NCBI RefSeq assembly: GCF_021130785.1
Contig: NC_060210.1
Span: 187,682,501-187,746,500 of the forward strand
Direction of reading: 5' to 3'
Source: Homalodisca vitripennis
Taxonomy: Eukaryota > Arthropoda > Insecta > Hemiptera > Cicadellidae
Length of the DNA: 64,000 nt
In this document: positions 1 to 12,109 of the stretch, piece after piece
Layout: every line of letters starts with the position of its first letter
How positions within the stretch are numbered: position 1 is the first letter of the stretch
Notes under the pieces: model-generated
What the model was told of the DNA's origin: nothing
The model's database searches: none
The model's input: the letters and a program-made list of their open reading frames with translations, nothing else
Translations under genes and position numbers: made by a program

Positions 1-23
1 TAATTTGTGAAATTTCAATATAC

Positions 24-330
24 TGGCCATGAATGAAATCCTGAGATAATTTCCCAGGAGAAACCCGAGTTTGGTTTCCAATAGTCAACACGAGCTCTGT
101 CATGTATTGTTGTCAGGGCGGACACCTGGCACGGACTTAATATCACATCACATCTCCATCGGCTTCATTAACCTAATTATTATCACTTCGAAGATGTTAT
201 TTTTAGAATAACCTTATTTATATAAGTATTCAAATTTAAACACATATATAAATAAATAACGTGTATTAATATACACGTGTGTATTAATTTCACTTAAATT
301 TTTATATTATTAATTTTTTTAGTATAAACT
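24..330 (+). repeat. Dispersed repeat, short copy with one 43-bp unit
   Basis: This stretch aligns with both flanks of the minisatellite-bearing element at 3394-5170. Its left part (GAATGAAATCCTGAG, then TTGGTTTCCAATA) matches 3405-3460, and its right part (GGCTTCATTAACCTAATTAT, then TTATTTTTAGAATAA) matches about 4992-5045. Between them lies only about one copy of the 43-bp unit, ending CAGGGCGGACACCTGGCAC. The left boundary may lie outside the window. I read it as a second, unexpanded member of the same dispersed family; boundaries are approximate. Confidence 0.6.
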
Positions 331-540
331 AAGAGTAGAAATAATCAATTAAACAAATTAATTAATTTAATGTAATTTAAGCTAATTAATTAATTTAAAT
401 AAATAAATAGAAAACATGCAATGAATAATTGTACCAATACAATTTTATTAGTTTAGGTGTTAGTATCATTTTAGGAAAAAAGTTGGAAAAAACATAAACC
501 AATTCATTGTATCACAAGTTTATAATACTGGAAATTTCTT

Positions 541-726
541 TTAATACACCCTACACTTTTTACGATGATCAAAATTTTTCGATAAAAGCCTATAAAAGTT
601 GTGCCAATAATGGATCCATGTTCTAGGTGTTAAGTCTTCAACAGCATCAGATCCCAGACGTTCCATTAAGAGGATAGTGAGTTGGAGCTGAATTAAACAT
701 TCATATAAATCAACCCTTTCCACCAT
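541..726 (-). CDS. Hypothetical ORF or exon, 61 codons, unrecognised
   Basis: This is an ATG-initiated minus-strand frame ending in TAA, denser in mixed codons than the surrounding AT-rich DNA. The predicted peptide is charged and amphipathic and includes ERLGSDAVEDLTPRTW and then an aromatic/basic tail. An AG acceptor-like site (CTCTACACAG) sits 9 bases before the ATG, and an in-frame stop lies about 40 bases further upstream. No domain is recognised. It could be the last exon of a gene, a transposon remnant or a chance frame. It lies between two dispersed repeats. Confidence 0.22.
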   Translation of the reverse strand: MVERVDLYECLIQLQLTILLMERLGSDAVEDLTPRTWIHYWHNFYRLLSKNFDHRKKCRVY

Positions 727-884
727 GGCTACGTTCTGTGTAGAGATCTCGGTTGCACCCTCGTGTTACTTCTGAGAAGTAACATATTTGTGTTCCTGGG
801 ATTAAGAAGTAACATTTTTATTTTACTTTCCTGTAAAATATACTTCAACGAAGATCTTTGTCAACTATATAATAATAGTAACTT

Positions 885-1085
885 TGGGAACACAGCTTAA
901 AACTAGAGAACACTGTCGGAGTTTATGTCTTCGTCATCTCTTTCTCAAGTGAAGGGGCGCTATTTTTATACCGCAGAATATTCGATCTCTGACAGCAGCG
1001 TTTACTTGACATAACAGCGTGTCTTTGTTGTTATCGTTACCACCCTCCCTCCATATAGTTAAATAAAATTCCTCAAACACTATTA
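885..1085 (+). repeat. Dispersed repeat family R1, copy 1
   Basis: It aligns colinearly with 11545-11760. Shared landmarks are TTTGGAACACAGC/TTTGGGAACACAGC, GTCATCTTTCTCAAGT, GGCGCTATTT, ATCTCTGACAGC, GTGTCTTT and CTCCCTCC, separated by indels. The block is less AT-rich than its surroundings. It has no recognisable ORF or terminal inverted repeat, so I call it a diverged dispersed repeat of unknown class. Confidence 0.55.
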
Positions 1086-1199
1086 TCTATTTGCTTTGTT
1101 TGGAGTCTCTTACGTTGTGGTGAAATAATAAAAAAAATGTCGTGAAATAGTTTAAGAGTTTGAAAAGTTTAGCAAAAGAAAAAGCAATTTCTCTCTCTC

Positions 1200-3393
1200 A
1201 CTCTGTGCCATCGTTATATATTATTAGTATTCACAATACAAAATGTTAAGATCTAGTTATATAAATAACTAGACATTAACAGTTCAACCAGACACACATT
1301 GCCTATTTGTTTGTGTAAATAATATTTGTATGAACGATGTATAATAATATAAACTTTATATTATTATATTTCTATCTACATGCCTTATTTTTTAAAACAC
1401 TGCTAAAACTCTAGGTGAAGTAAATTTTATTTAGTACTATGTGATTAGTTATGGGGAGATTTGTCACACAATAGTAGCCCGAATAAAAATGATCATAGTC
1501 TTTATCAATAACCTGTATCGTTTTTGTTATTTGTTGAAATAAACTTCCTCGTATAGTGTAAAATGTCTACACTAGACTTCTATTATATTAGTTCTATTAG
1601 CGGAACATTGAAGCCAGCACTTAATAGAGATTCACAGAAATATCCAGTATTTGAGATAAAGTAACTATATTGAATATTGAAAAGTTGTGAGGCGAGTTTT
1701 CTACAATGTTGAAAAACTAATTTGTCTGTGGATTCTAAGGACACGTTTACCCTAATGTCATAGTTATCTATTCCCACCGTAATATATGGGCAACATATGT
1801 CATTCTAAAACTAACTTGAGTCATTTTGGCCGTGCGAAATTTCCTTATTTATTTATACTCCAAAAATTTTTGCTCCCAAAAAAAACATTTTTACAGCTAA
1901 AGAAATATCTTAAAGACTTCCAATCTCGTTTATGTCCCAGTAAATCTTCATCACTGGTAATCGCGATCAGAAGAGACACCTTTAACTAGGCTACGGCAAT
2001 TAATCATCATGACCCAACAACGAAGTTTACTATCCATAAACAGTTTACTGTTTCCGGTCTACGTTAAATATTCTATAACCTTTTTTCTATTGTAAGGGAA
2101 ACGGTTAAAATTATTTTACTAACTTCTCATATATATTTCCTGTGTTTGCTGAAATAGTGCCCTTATCATACTTTTCATATAATTTATTCTTGACCTCGAT
2201 AATAGTTATCAAAGCAGCGACCAGTCTATTCAATATCAATAGGTGTGGAAAATCAATTTTAGTTTATTTTATGTGATAAAATAGCCAAACTCGTAAGTAA
2301 GACTACTGTAACGCTCAACATCCAAATAAAAATGTGTACGAACATTGACCTAAAATCGAAACTTTCACAATACCACAAATGTCCTAAGCCTTCACTTCAG
2401 AGTTTTGCCTGTTTAAGTTACACACTTCTGACTTATGAACTTTTAATTTAAAAGCCTTCGTTCAAAATAAAACTTGAAAGTTAACGTTGCGTTGAACCTC
2501 ATTCAGAAAGAGCGTTCAAACTTTTAAATGTACGAAGCAAGTTGTTGCTGTTTTTTACCTTTGATTCTCCCAATTTAAATCTTGTTTTTTAACGCAAAAG
2601 CACATTTCTTCCAACATTTTTTAAGTAATGTCTTGAAAACTTTTTCATAAATTGCAGTAGTTTATATTCATTTAATGCTAGACAATGTAATTCCAAAATA
2701 ATATTCTGTTTGTAAAAGTATAACATTCTTTGCAGTTTATTATGTTTTGCTTAAAAATATTTTTACCTAATACATATGTACTTGTTAACGTTTTCAATTT
2801 AATTTAAATACCCGTATATTATAAAATAACTCGTAAGTAATAAATGCTTTTACTTTCCAAACGTATTAAGTTGTTATTTTCATTCAAGTTCTCACATCAC
2901 CTGTAAATTATCGACAGTAAAATTTCCCCCACAAAAAGATTAATTTCAGCTGTGCTCGTTTTAGTAGAGGTCTATATATAAAATATAAATAATTCATCGT
3001 ATGTTTTTCTTAGTTTAAAATACAAAACAGAAATTTATACAAATAAATATATGTTAAATCAGTGTAAGGTGACTATATACATTGCCTAAAGTGAACATTT
3101 AAAATCTCTTAATATAATGTTATGACGGTTATATAACTATGATCTGTCTGTCTGCCAGTTTGCTTTAAGTGCATCAAGCTAAAAAAATCTTGGTATTAAA
3201 TTATTGATTTCTATTTTTATAATTAAATCCCTCCCATTTAGACCTGCAAAAAAGTTAACGGTCTGGCGATCCATTTTTATCAGAAAAGTTCCTCTGTAAC
3301 TTTTAGAATAGCCGCACTATGTGATTATACATTGCAAATCGAAACATAGCCTAATAACAGAAAACTAACCAAACAATAAGTTTAATTCGTAAA
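1200..3393. other. AT-rich DNA, no supported gene
   Basis: I see no convincing exon here. Two short frames (1583-1777 minus and 1786-1989 plus) are AT-biased, with no recognisable motif, and are compatible with chance. Poly-A/T runs are frequent. Confidence 0.5.
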
Positions 3394-5170
3394 ATGGCAA
3401 GTAATAAATGAAATCCTGAGCTTATTTCCCCTAGGTGCGCCAAGTTTTGTTTCCAATACGTAAGTTGATCTCCGTCACGTATTGCTTTAGAGCGAACACC
3501 TGGCACTGGCTCAATGTCACTTATTACTGCCAGGGGGAAAATCTGCTTGGGCCCACTGTCACGAATTCCTGTCAGGGCGTACACTTGGCTTGGAATCACT
3601 GTCACGTATTACTTGCTGATGAGGCGGATACCTGGCATGGACTCACTGTCACGTATTGCTGTCAAGGCGGACACCTGCCACAGGCACTCTGTCACTTGTT
3701 GCTGTCAGGGCAGACGTCTCGCACGGGGTCACTGTCACATGTTGCTGTCAGGGCGGACACCTGGCACAGGCACACTGTCACATATTGCTGTCAGGGCGGA
3801 CACCTGGCACAGGCACACTGTCACTTGTTGCTATCAGGGCAGACATCTCGTACGGTGTCACTGTCACATGTTGCTGTCAGGGCGGACACCTGGCACAGGC
3901 ACACTGTCACTTGTTGTTGTCAGGGCGGACACCTGGCACAGGCACACTGTCACATATTGGTGTCAGGGCGGACACCTGGCACAGGCATACTGTCACGAAT
4001 TGCTGTCAGGGCGGACACCTGGCACAGGCACACTGTCGCTTAATGTTATCAGGGCAATTATCTCGCACGGGCTCACTGTCACGTATTGCTGTCAGGGCGG
4101 ACATCTCGCACGGGCTCACTGTCACGTATTGCTGTCAGGGCGGACACCTGGCACAGGCACACTGTCACGTGTTGTTGTCAGGGCGGACATCTCGCGTGGG
4201 CTCACTGTCACGAATTGCTGTCAAGGTGGACACCTGGCACAGGCACACTGTCGCTTAATGTTATCAGGGCAATTATCTCGCACGGGCTCACTGTCACGTA
4301 TTGCTGTCAGGGCGGACATCTCGCACGGGCTCACTGTCACATATTGCTGTCAGGATGGACACCTGGCACAGGCACACTGTCACTTGTTGCAGTCAGGGCA
4401 GACATCTCGCACGGGCTCACTGTCACGTATTGCTGTCAGGGCGGACACCTGGCACAGGCACACTGTCACGTGTTGTTGTCAGGGCGGACATCTCGCACGG
4501 GCTCACTGTCACGTATTGCTGTCAGGGCGGACACCTGGCACAGGCACACTGTGACTTGTTGTTGTCAAGGCGGAAATCTCGCACGGGCTCACTGCCACGT
4601 ATTGCTGTAAGGGGGACACCTGGCACAGGCACATTGTCACATATTGCTGTCAGGGCGGACACCTGGCACAGATTCACTGTCACGCATTGCTGCCAGAGTG
4701 GACATCTGGTTTGGGGTCACGTATTGCTGTCAGTGCGAACACCAGACACAGGCACACTGTCACTTGTTGCTGTCAAGGCGGACATCTCGCACGGGCTCAC
4801 TGTCATGTATTACTGTTATGGAGGACAACTGGTAAGGTTTTACTTTCACGTATTGCTGCTAGAGCGGACAATTGGCACAGGCTCACTTTCATTTGCTGTT
4901 GACAGTTCAGACACCTGGTACGGGCGTACTGTCACTATTGCTCTCAGGGCGGACACCTGGCATGGGCTTACCGTCACATCCGTCACTCCGTTAGCTTCAT
5001 GAGCATAATTATCCTCATTTTAAAAATTATTTTTATAATAAATTATTCATACTATATAAATTTGAACCATCCTCATAATTTAGCTTCTATGAAATTATTT
5101 TTAGTATTAAGTTAATTCATATTCTATATCATTAATTAAATATTTTAATTCATTCAAATAATTAAAGATA
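3394..5170 (+). repeat. Dispersed element carrying an expanded 43-bp minisatellite
   Basis: The left flank (3394-3480) and right flank (about 4985-5170) match the two halves of the short copy at 24-330. The interior is the 43-bp tandem array. The element is therefore a dispersed sequence in which one internal unit has expanded. I found no terminal inverted repeat or target duplication, so its class (for example MITE or Helitron-like) is undetermined. Confidence 0.6.
3480..4985 (+). repeat. Minisatellite, 43-bp unit, about 35 copies, with 215-bp higher-order repeat
   Basis: The unit spacing is 43 bp (for example CTCA at 4287 and at 4330). Each unit contains CACTGTCAC, a variable ATT/GTT segment, GCTGTCAGGGCGGACA and one of two tails: CCTGGCACAGGCA or TCTCGCACGGGCT. 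A five-unit block beginning CACTGTCGCTTAATGTTATC starts at 4031 and recurs at 4246, exactly 215 bp (5 x 43) later, which shows higher-order amplification. The array is GC-richer than its surroundings, and both ends are more diverged. The unit is largely free of plus-strand stops in all three frames, and this produces long spurious ORFs. Confidence 0.93.
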
Positions 5171-6065
5171 GCAAACAATAACAACTTCTTCTAAATAATA
5201 AACTGTATTGATTTAAACTAAATTGTTGTACCACTTTAAAAAAGCATTATTAATACCTATCAGAATTATTGTGAAAACATATTGATGTTAGAATGTAAAG
5301 AATGGTAGGATCGATTAAGATAAGAAATAAAGATTAAGAGAACAGAAAGTATTTACTTTCATTATATCTCTGTCTTTAGCTCTTCAAAGCATTTTTTTAT
5401 AATATAAATCCTTGTTATAATGTAAATTGTCCTGTTATTGAACCAAATGAGGTATTGCATGTGTTACGAAACTTTTATCTTTGATTTTAGTTTTTAATAT
5501 GTAGCTATTTTACTTGGTTAAGCATAACTTTAACGGTTTAGAAGTTATACAATTCTTAGTAAAATTTAAATTCAATTAAAATTCTCGTAGAATGAATCAG
5601 AAAGTATTTTAAATTCCTTTGGTTTTCGACACCCTTGCTGACATTGGCATCTTGCAAATCTGCGTTATCTACTAAGTATATTGTTGATATCTTGTAATAG
5701 ACCAAATTCATATACATTCGGAAGACAGGATCAACCTTTCGGAGTTAATGTTTGACATTGCTGTCACAAATAAAAGAGAGTAGTTCAGCCGTGGAATCTA
5801 AACTTCAAGAATTTCTGGATTTCAAACATTTAAATGTTCACTATATTGTAACTATCTACTTGCATATGAATCTTAACTTTTCTAAAAAGAATTCATTAAA
5901 AATATATTTTTTATATTAAACGCATAAACATTTTTATTGTACTATCAAATTAACGAATATAATCCGTCTCAAGGTTAGTTAAACCTGTAAGTTTTACAGG
6001 AGGAAAGAGCAATTGAATAAGAAACAAAAAATAAAAAAATTACAGATACATATTTAGAAATAGAC
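5171..6065. other. AT-rich DNA, nothing recognised
   Basis: There is no ORF, exon-like block or clear repeat. The sequence is plain AT-rich DNA with short poly-A and poly-T runs. Confidence 0.5.
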
Positions 6066-6530
6066 AGATGCTACTTAGAAACTCGATGCACTTGCCTTCC
6101 AGCTGAAACTTCTAATACATGAAATCAGCAGCTTTATTGATCAAAACAGCAGGACTGTTCCATTATTGTAGAGACAAAAGTCCACAATCTTCTACTGTAT
6201 TAATCTGGGCTTCTTAACAGTACGAGGCTCTTATACTGTAGTCCTTATAGTCAGAATCTTCTTAGAAACTTTACAGTTGAGTGGAATATACCGGATCTGC
6301 AGCTTAATTTTCCGATACAGGAGGATTGTTCCATTATTGTATAGTCAAAATACCATAATCTTCCATTGCATTTATAGTGGCTTCTTTATAATACGCGGCT
6401 ATGATAGTGAGAAGCTTCTTAGAAGATTTAGTCTAGTAGGATATATCAGATCTGCAGCTTGTGTGTTCGATACAGCAGGAATATTCATCATTGTCAAGGA
6501 TGATTGCATTGCATTGTATTCATTATAATT
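6066..6530 (+). repeat. Degenerate three-unit tandem repeat
   Basis: There are three diverged units of about 115-190 bp, at roughly 6066-6257, 6258-6413 and 6414-6530. Each begins near CTTAGAA and then has an AT(C)AGC/TCTGCAGCTT segment, a GATACAG(C)AGGA-like segment, a CATTATTGT/CATCATTGT segment, and a final TCTTC(C/T)A(C/T)TG-like segment. An 83-codon plus frame (6277-6528) crosses units two and three, but I treat it as a by-product of the repeat. Confidence 0.6.
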
Positions 6531-8697
6531 TGAAAATTTGAGAAGCCTCTAAAACTCAAGGGGTGGAAACTTTCCTGTCGGTTTTCCAACACTATATCTC
6601 TGGAATAAACTGTCCTATAGACTTCCATTTTTTCATGAACCTATATACCTAATATTAATTTTAATAATATTGCATCTCACTTTAGTGGACTCGGCTGATC
6701 GTTAGCGGAAACGTTTACTATAAAATTATGGATAAACATGATGACAAAGAGTAAATCGTGGAATAAAACAAAAACGATCTTGATGATATGCCATTTTAAC
6801 ATGTGACATAGTAACTCATGTAGCCTATTTAAACAAGCTGCAGACTTCAAATTGTGCACGCAACTTCAGCAAAGCCTGTTACGTGTTTCTGGTGTGGGGT
6901 ACTTGTTACAATTGGGTGTGGAGTGTACAAGTGATTTGCTTCTTCCTTTACCGATTTTTTTATAATATACGCACTAAGTCACATTTTTATATTTGAAGCT
7001 GCCTTTATAAGTTACATTGATACACTACGTAACCAAATTGAGTAACAATTAAGCAAGCCATTGTGACTGTACCAAGTCCTTCCAAAATGTAAGATTGCTG
7101 AGTGAGTTAATCACAGAATTGTTCCCTTCACTTAAGACTGTGACCTAAAAATGTATGTTATAACTTATTACTTATAGCAAGCAACACTAAATTTATCAAG
7201 TATACTTGTTCTGATAGCACAGCGAGCGGTTTAGAAGTATTGCTTGATTTAAGTTTATTGCAAATGGTTCACATAGCGTAAAGTTTGATTGTAGGGGTCT
7301 CCTGTATTGTATTAAGTAAACATACATTGGAAAATCATGAACTTGAAAACATTAAGACGGATATTCATTAATAAAATATTTTTTTGCAGATGTACGAGTA
7401 GAGGCAGTAAAGAATACCCACTCTGAATAATACAGTAACTGCAGTAGAGAGTTAACTACGACCCAGTAACTAGGTGCAGTAATTACAGGTATCGGAGACT
7501 TAATGGAGCCATTAAGGGTAGCAACCCTTACTTGAACACAAACGTCAAAGGAATGACTACTATTGTAGTTACCAGCAGTGTGTACAGTAAAATCACTTTT
7601 AAGGCTCAAAACACAAGTCGGTTTATTGCAATTGACACATTGAGTTACTTTACAAAAGCTTAAGTTCAGGCGTTAGGAGAAAATTTAGTTTTGCGACTAC
7701 AATACAAACTTCAACTTGTAGATTTACACTGTGATTGGATTAGAAAGCATTAGGGTTTAGGTATATAATATTATCATGTATAAAACAGAATTAAGCGTTA
7801 TAATTGTTTGTGTGAAAGTTGTTGAGATGATCATGTCTCTCGTTAGGAATTTTGAGACTAGGAGCCAGTGAGCATTATTTATTGGTACTTTCTTATTCCA
7901 TGGATCAGCAGCAAACACTTGATCAGGCGCATTATGAAGCAGAATAACGATATTCTTAGCCAAAAGTAGTTTAGGTTTCTTTACTATAAATGTGTTAAAG
8001 TTTACAGCTTAAAGTTTGAGCTTTGTTAAAGTGTAATGTTTCTCCAGATTTCAACAACTTTCTATTTTATTATTATGCGAAGAAACATTCAAGAACTTGC
8101 TGATGAGCTCGCTAAAGACAAAGTTAAAACAAAAATGTTATTTCAAAAATAAAACATTAGTGAATCCAAAACTGTGGTAGTAAAACTAAATGAAAGTATT
8201 ACCTCGTTTTGGTAGTCAGTTTTACTGTAAGTACTTTTACATTGTTACGTATAGTCTAAATTTTAAAGCTAATGAAACACGCGTTTACTTTTTACCATCT
8301 TTTTTAGTTGGAAATATAATATTATTGTATGTTTCATTTCTGTAAAAAAATAAGAACCACACAGTTACAGGACCTAATAGAACGGAAAGAAATAACGTAT
8401 TAATAAAAATCGAAGTTTAGAAATCCATCATAAATCTTCTCTAACGTGGTCTTCACTGAAGTAAAAGTAATTTGATCACAAATCGTCTCTTTTATCATAA
8501 ATGTAGTGGCTAAATTGTGGTTTTGTTAATAAGCAAATATTATCTACACTGATTCTAATACTTAGCTTTAGTAAAAGATTTATCTTTTAGCAGATTATGG
8601 AAATTATTATAAATAGATTATAAATAAAATATTATCATAATGCATAACACTTTGCAGGTCATGCTGATATCATCTTATATTGGGATAATCAGAAACT
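6531..8697. other. AT-rich DNA, no supported gene
   Basis: Minus-strand frames at 7352-7609 (85 codons) and 7757-7963 (68 codons) are open, but they have no recognisable domain and no convincing splice context. I do not call them genes. Confidence 0.45.
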
Positions 8698-9861
8698 GAG
8701 CTAAATAACGTGTTTGTTTTAAACAGACAATCAAGTTCCTTTATGGGGAAAACTAGCATCTGAACCTAGTGTTTGTTAAAAAGTTATACAATCTGTATAC
8801 GTTTAACAGCCTTAAAAACTGACTATGAATCATAATTGACGAGTGCAAAAATAACGCGGTTGTTTTAAACAGACAATCAAGTTACCTTATGGCGAAAACT
8901 AGCATCTGTACATAGTGTTTGTTAAAAAGTTATACAATCTGTATACGTTTAACAGCCTTAAAAAACTTACTATGAATCAGAATTGACGAGTACAAAAATA
9001 ACGTGTTTGTTTTAAACAGACAATCAAGTTCCCTTATGGGGAAAACTAGCATCTGAACCTAGTGTTTGTTAAAAAGTTATACAATCTGTATACGTTTGTT
9101 TAACAGCCTTAAAAACTTACTATGAATCATAATTGACGAGTGCAAAAAATAACGTGGTTGTTTAAAACAGACAACCAAGTTACCTTATGGCGAAAACTAG
9201 CATCTGTACATAGTGTTTGTTAAAAAAGTTATTCAATCTGTATACGTTTTAAACGTATAACAGCCTTAAAAACTTACTATGAATCAGAATTGACGAGTGG
9301 CAGAGTGATTTAAAAATAACGTAGTTGTTTTAAACAGACAATCAAGTTACCTTATGGCGAAAACTAGCAATCTGTACATAGTGTTTGTTAATGAAAAGTT
9401 ATACAATCTGTATAGTTGTTGTAACAGCCTTAAAAAACTTACTATGAATCAGAATTGACGAGTACAAAAATAACGTGTTTGTTTTAAACAGACAACCAAG
9501 TTCCCTTATGGCGAAAACTAGCATCTGTACATAGTGTTTGTTAAAAAGTTATACAATCTGTATACGTTGTAACAGCCTTAAAAACTTACTATGAATCAGA
9601 ATTGACGAGTACAAAAATAACGAGGTTGTTTGTAAAGAGACAATCAAGTTCCCTTATGGCGAAAACTAGCATCTGTACATAGTGTTTGTTAAAAAGTTAT
9701 ACAATCTGTATAGGTTTAACAGCCTTAAAAACTTACTATGAATCATAATTGACGAGTACAAAAATAAAGTGTTTGTGTTCACAGACAATCAAGTTACCTT
9801 ATGGCGAAAACTAGCATCTGTACCTAGTGTTTGTTAAAAAGTTATACAATCTATATACGTT
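8698..9861 (+). repeat. Tandem array, about 146-bp unit, eight copies
   Basis: The AAACAGACAA(T/C)CAAGTT landmark, or its variant, occurs at about 8721, 8867, 9014, 9165, 9332, 9486, 9634 and 9779, giving spacings of about 145-167 bp. Other constant segments are GCGAAAACTAGCATCTG, TAGTGTTTGTTAAAAAGTTA, CAATCTGTATACGTTT and GAATCA(G/T)AATTGACGAGT. Units differ by small indels and substitutions. Some alternate between a TATGGGGAAAA and a TATGGCGAAAA version. No coding potential is seen. Confidence 0.93.
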
Positions 9862-10179
9862 TTACGTAAGAAACTCTTAGGGAATCATCTCAAATCTGGA
9901 AGCCATCTTGATAAGAATTGTGACTTGGAGGGTTACAAACTAAGGTTTTTATAACAATAAGTACATTATAAAACTGGGTTCATCACAAGAGTAAATGTAA
10001 TAAAGCTATAAAACGTAATAAGCCTTCGTGTGCCCATGCAACACCAAACAGCCTCAGACAAGTTTAACCATACTTACTTGATGTTAAAAATTTAGATTTG
10101 GCTTATATCATGGATTATTTAGCAAACTAATAACAGGCCTTTATGATATATTTGTTAAACTTTTAAACAAGCGAGAATT
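9862..10179. other. Spacer after the tandem array, nothing recognised
   Basis: The array ends near the last GTATACG-like segment, and the sequence then becomes ordinary AT-rich DNA without ORFs. Confidence 0.45.
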
Positions 10180-10400
10180 ATAAACATATTTTCAATGTTA
10201 ACGAGCTATTAATAGAAAATGGGACATAACTGTGTCTTTAAAACATTTTAACGTCCACCGTACTGAAACGTCATATATCTGCTTAATAAAATAACTTGTG
10301 ATAGATATAAACGGCTTTATTCCTTGTCATTCTAATGCTCTTTGCGGGAAGTGTAATTTGACTAAGTTCAGATGATTAAATATGCATAATAGATTTATTG
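10180..10400 (+). repeat. Dispersed repeat family R2, copy 1
   Basis: It aligns with 12110-12300. Shared landmarks are TTAATA(G)AAAA/TAATAAAAGG, ATAACT, AACGTCCACC/AACGTGCACC, GATATAAACGGCTTTAT/GATAAACAGCTTTAT, TAATGCTCTTTGCGGGAA and TCAGATGA. The two copies are about 1.9 kb apart in direct orientation. Class unknown. Confidence 0.55.
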
Positions 10401-11544
10401 GATAATGTCGACCATTTCAATCAAAATGTATTAGGTTTAGTAGCGTAATGATTATTTAACTGGCCAAACACACGTTTGTTACATATAACTCATGGATTAC
10501 GAAGCATTAAATGACGAAACATGTAAATACCGTAGTGATAAATCTGACAAATAACAAATTTATGTTTTACGGATTAAAAGGTTACTTTTTCATTGCATTT
10601 GCGTGTAAGGGGACTAAAATACGGTCAAATATACAAAAAACACTGAGAAAAATCTGAATTAATACCGATTTGTTATCGTTATTTACTGTCCTTTGTTGTC
10701 CTTTTTTGATTGAAGTTATCGATAAATAAATTTACGTTATAATAAACGTTTTATTTTACTTGAAATATTGTCACTATCGGATATTTATCTTTTTCTTAAT
10801 TTATATTTTAAATAAACAATTTAATACTCATGTATGTAGGTTCTTATAATTTAAAATAATATATGAAAGATATATTTCCATAGATATATGTTACAATTAT
10901 TTATATAAACATTTTGCAGATGAGAAAAAAGATGAAACAAGATGAAGAAACAAACTTTTCGTAGCAAGTAGAGGAGTAACAACTTGTTTTATAGTAAAGG
11001 ACAGCGTCTGAAAATCTAATAAAAAAATTAGGTTATTGTATTTATTCACTTTTCCAGTTCATTCTTAGGCCTTGATATAGACTCACCATTAAATTTTTAT
11101 TGGAAATTTGAATATTTGAAAAAATAAGTAACTTATCTAAACCAGAATCATTTATTGAAACAATAGGTCTACAAATCTGAATAATATTTAATGATTTATA
11201 TCAACCCATAAAAATATTTCCTTACGTCACGGTAAGTTATTCTTAGATAAAATATGATTTCTTTAAAATACAACAATAAAAAATCTTAAACACTTTATGT
11301 TAATAAATAATAATTTAATTTATTATGATTGTATAGTTTATTACGCAATAGTTATTTAATTTTAAATTGTTATTATGATTTTGTTTTATTGCATTACAAT
11401 TTACAATAAAAAAATAGAACTTTTATACTTATAATACAAGAATTTTATTTTATATATTACACGTCTTAAACATTTTTACGTTATGTTCAATATATATACG
11501 CGGTTGTAGAAATACTTTGAGGGACATTTGTGTCAACATTAAAA
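10401..11544. other. AT-rich DNA, nothing recognised
   Basis: Long AT-rich stretch with numerous poly-A runs. No exon-like block was found. Confidence 0.5.
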
Positions 11545-11760
11545 TATTAGTAACTTTTGGAACACAGCCTTAAAACCAAAGAAAGAGGAGGGAGTTGATA
11601 CCCACGTCATCTTTCTCTCAAGTCAAGTGGCGCTATTTATAGATCGCTGATTAATCAATCTCTGACAGCGTCGTTTTGGTGACCATAAACAACGTGTCTT
11701 TCCTATTATAGTTATTAAACTTATTCTCCCTCCCTGTTTTAATGTAAATAGGATTGAAAA
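11545..11760 (+). repeat. Dispersed repeat family R1, copy 2
   Basis: Second copy of the block at 885-1085 in the same orientation, with matching landmarks TTTGGAACACAGCCTTAAAA, GTCATCTTTCTCTCAAGT, GGCGCTATTTATA, ATCTCTGACAGCGTCG and CTCCCTCCCT. It lies between the two R2 copies. Confidence 0.55.
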
Positions 11761-12109
11761 GACGTTTTTGACATATACCTCAATAGGTGAAAATAATAAA
11801 TAAATCCTCCTTCAATGCTTATAAGTTTATCAGGATGTTACTTTCTAGTGCAATAAAATAATGCGTCGTACGAAAAATAAAATAGTATCAAAAAATTGTT
11901 TTACATTGTTCACGCAAAATTTCATAGAAACCGGTGACAAGAGAATGTGGTCATTACTTATAAAATATACAATGTAGGTAGAGTATTTCACGCTATGGGA
12001 AATAAAAATATATATTACTATTTAAATGCTGTTTGCGAACTGATGAGTGCAGAGTAGGTAATTCATAAACCAATTCTGCGACCCTCCTTCTCTAAGTAAA
12101 TAAAACATT

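Noticed and set aside
3514..4554. 346-codon ORF and overlapping 174-233-codon ORFs
   Set aside because: They are products of the 43-bp tandem repeat reading through all three phases; no non-repetitive coding sequence is attached.
8698..9861. CRISPR-like array
   Set aside because: Units of about 146 bp vary throughout, with no short invariant repeat and unique spacers. The DNA is eukaryotic.
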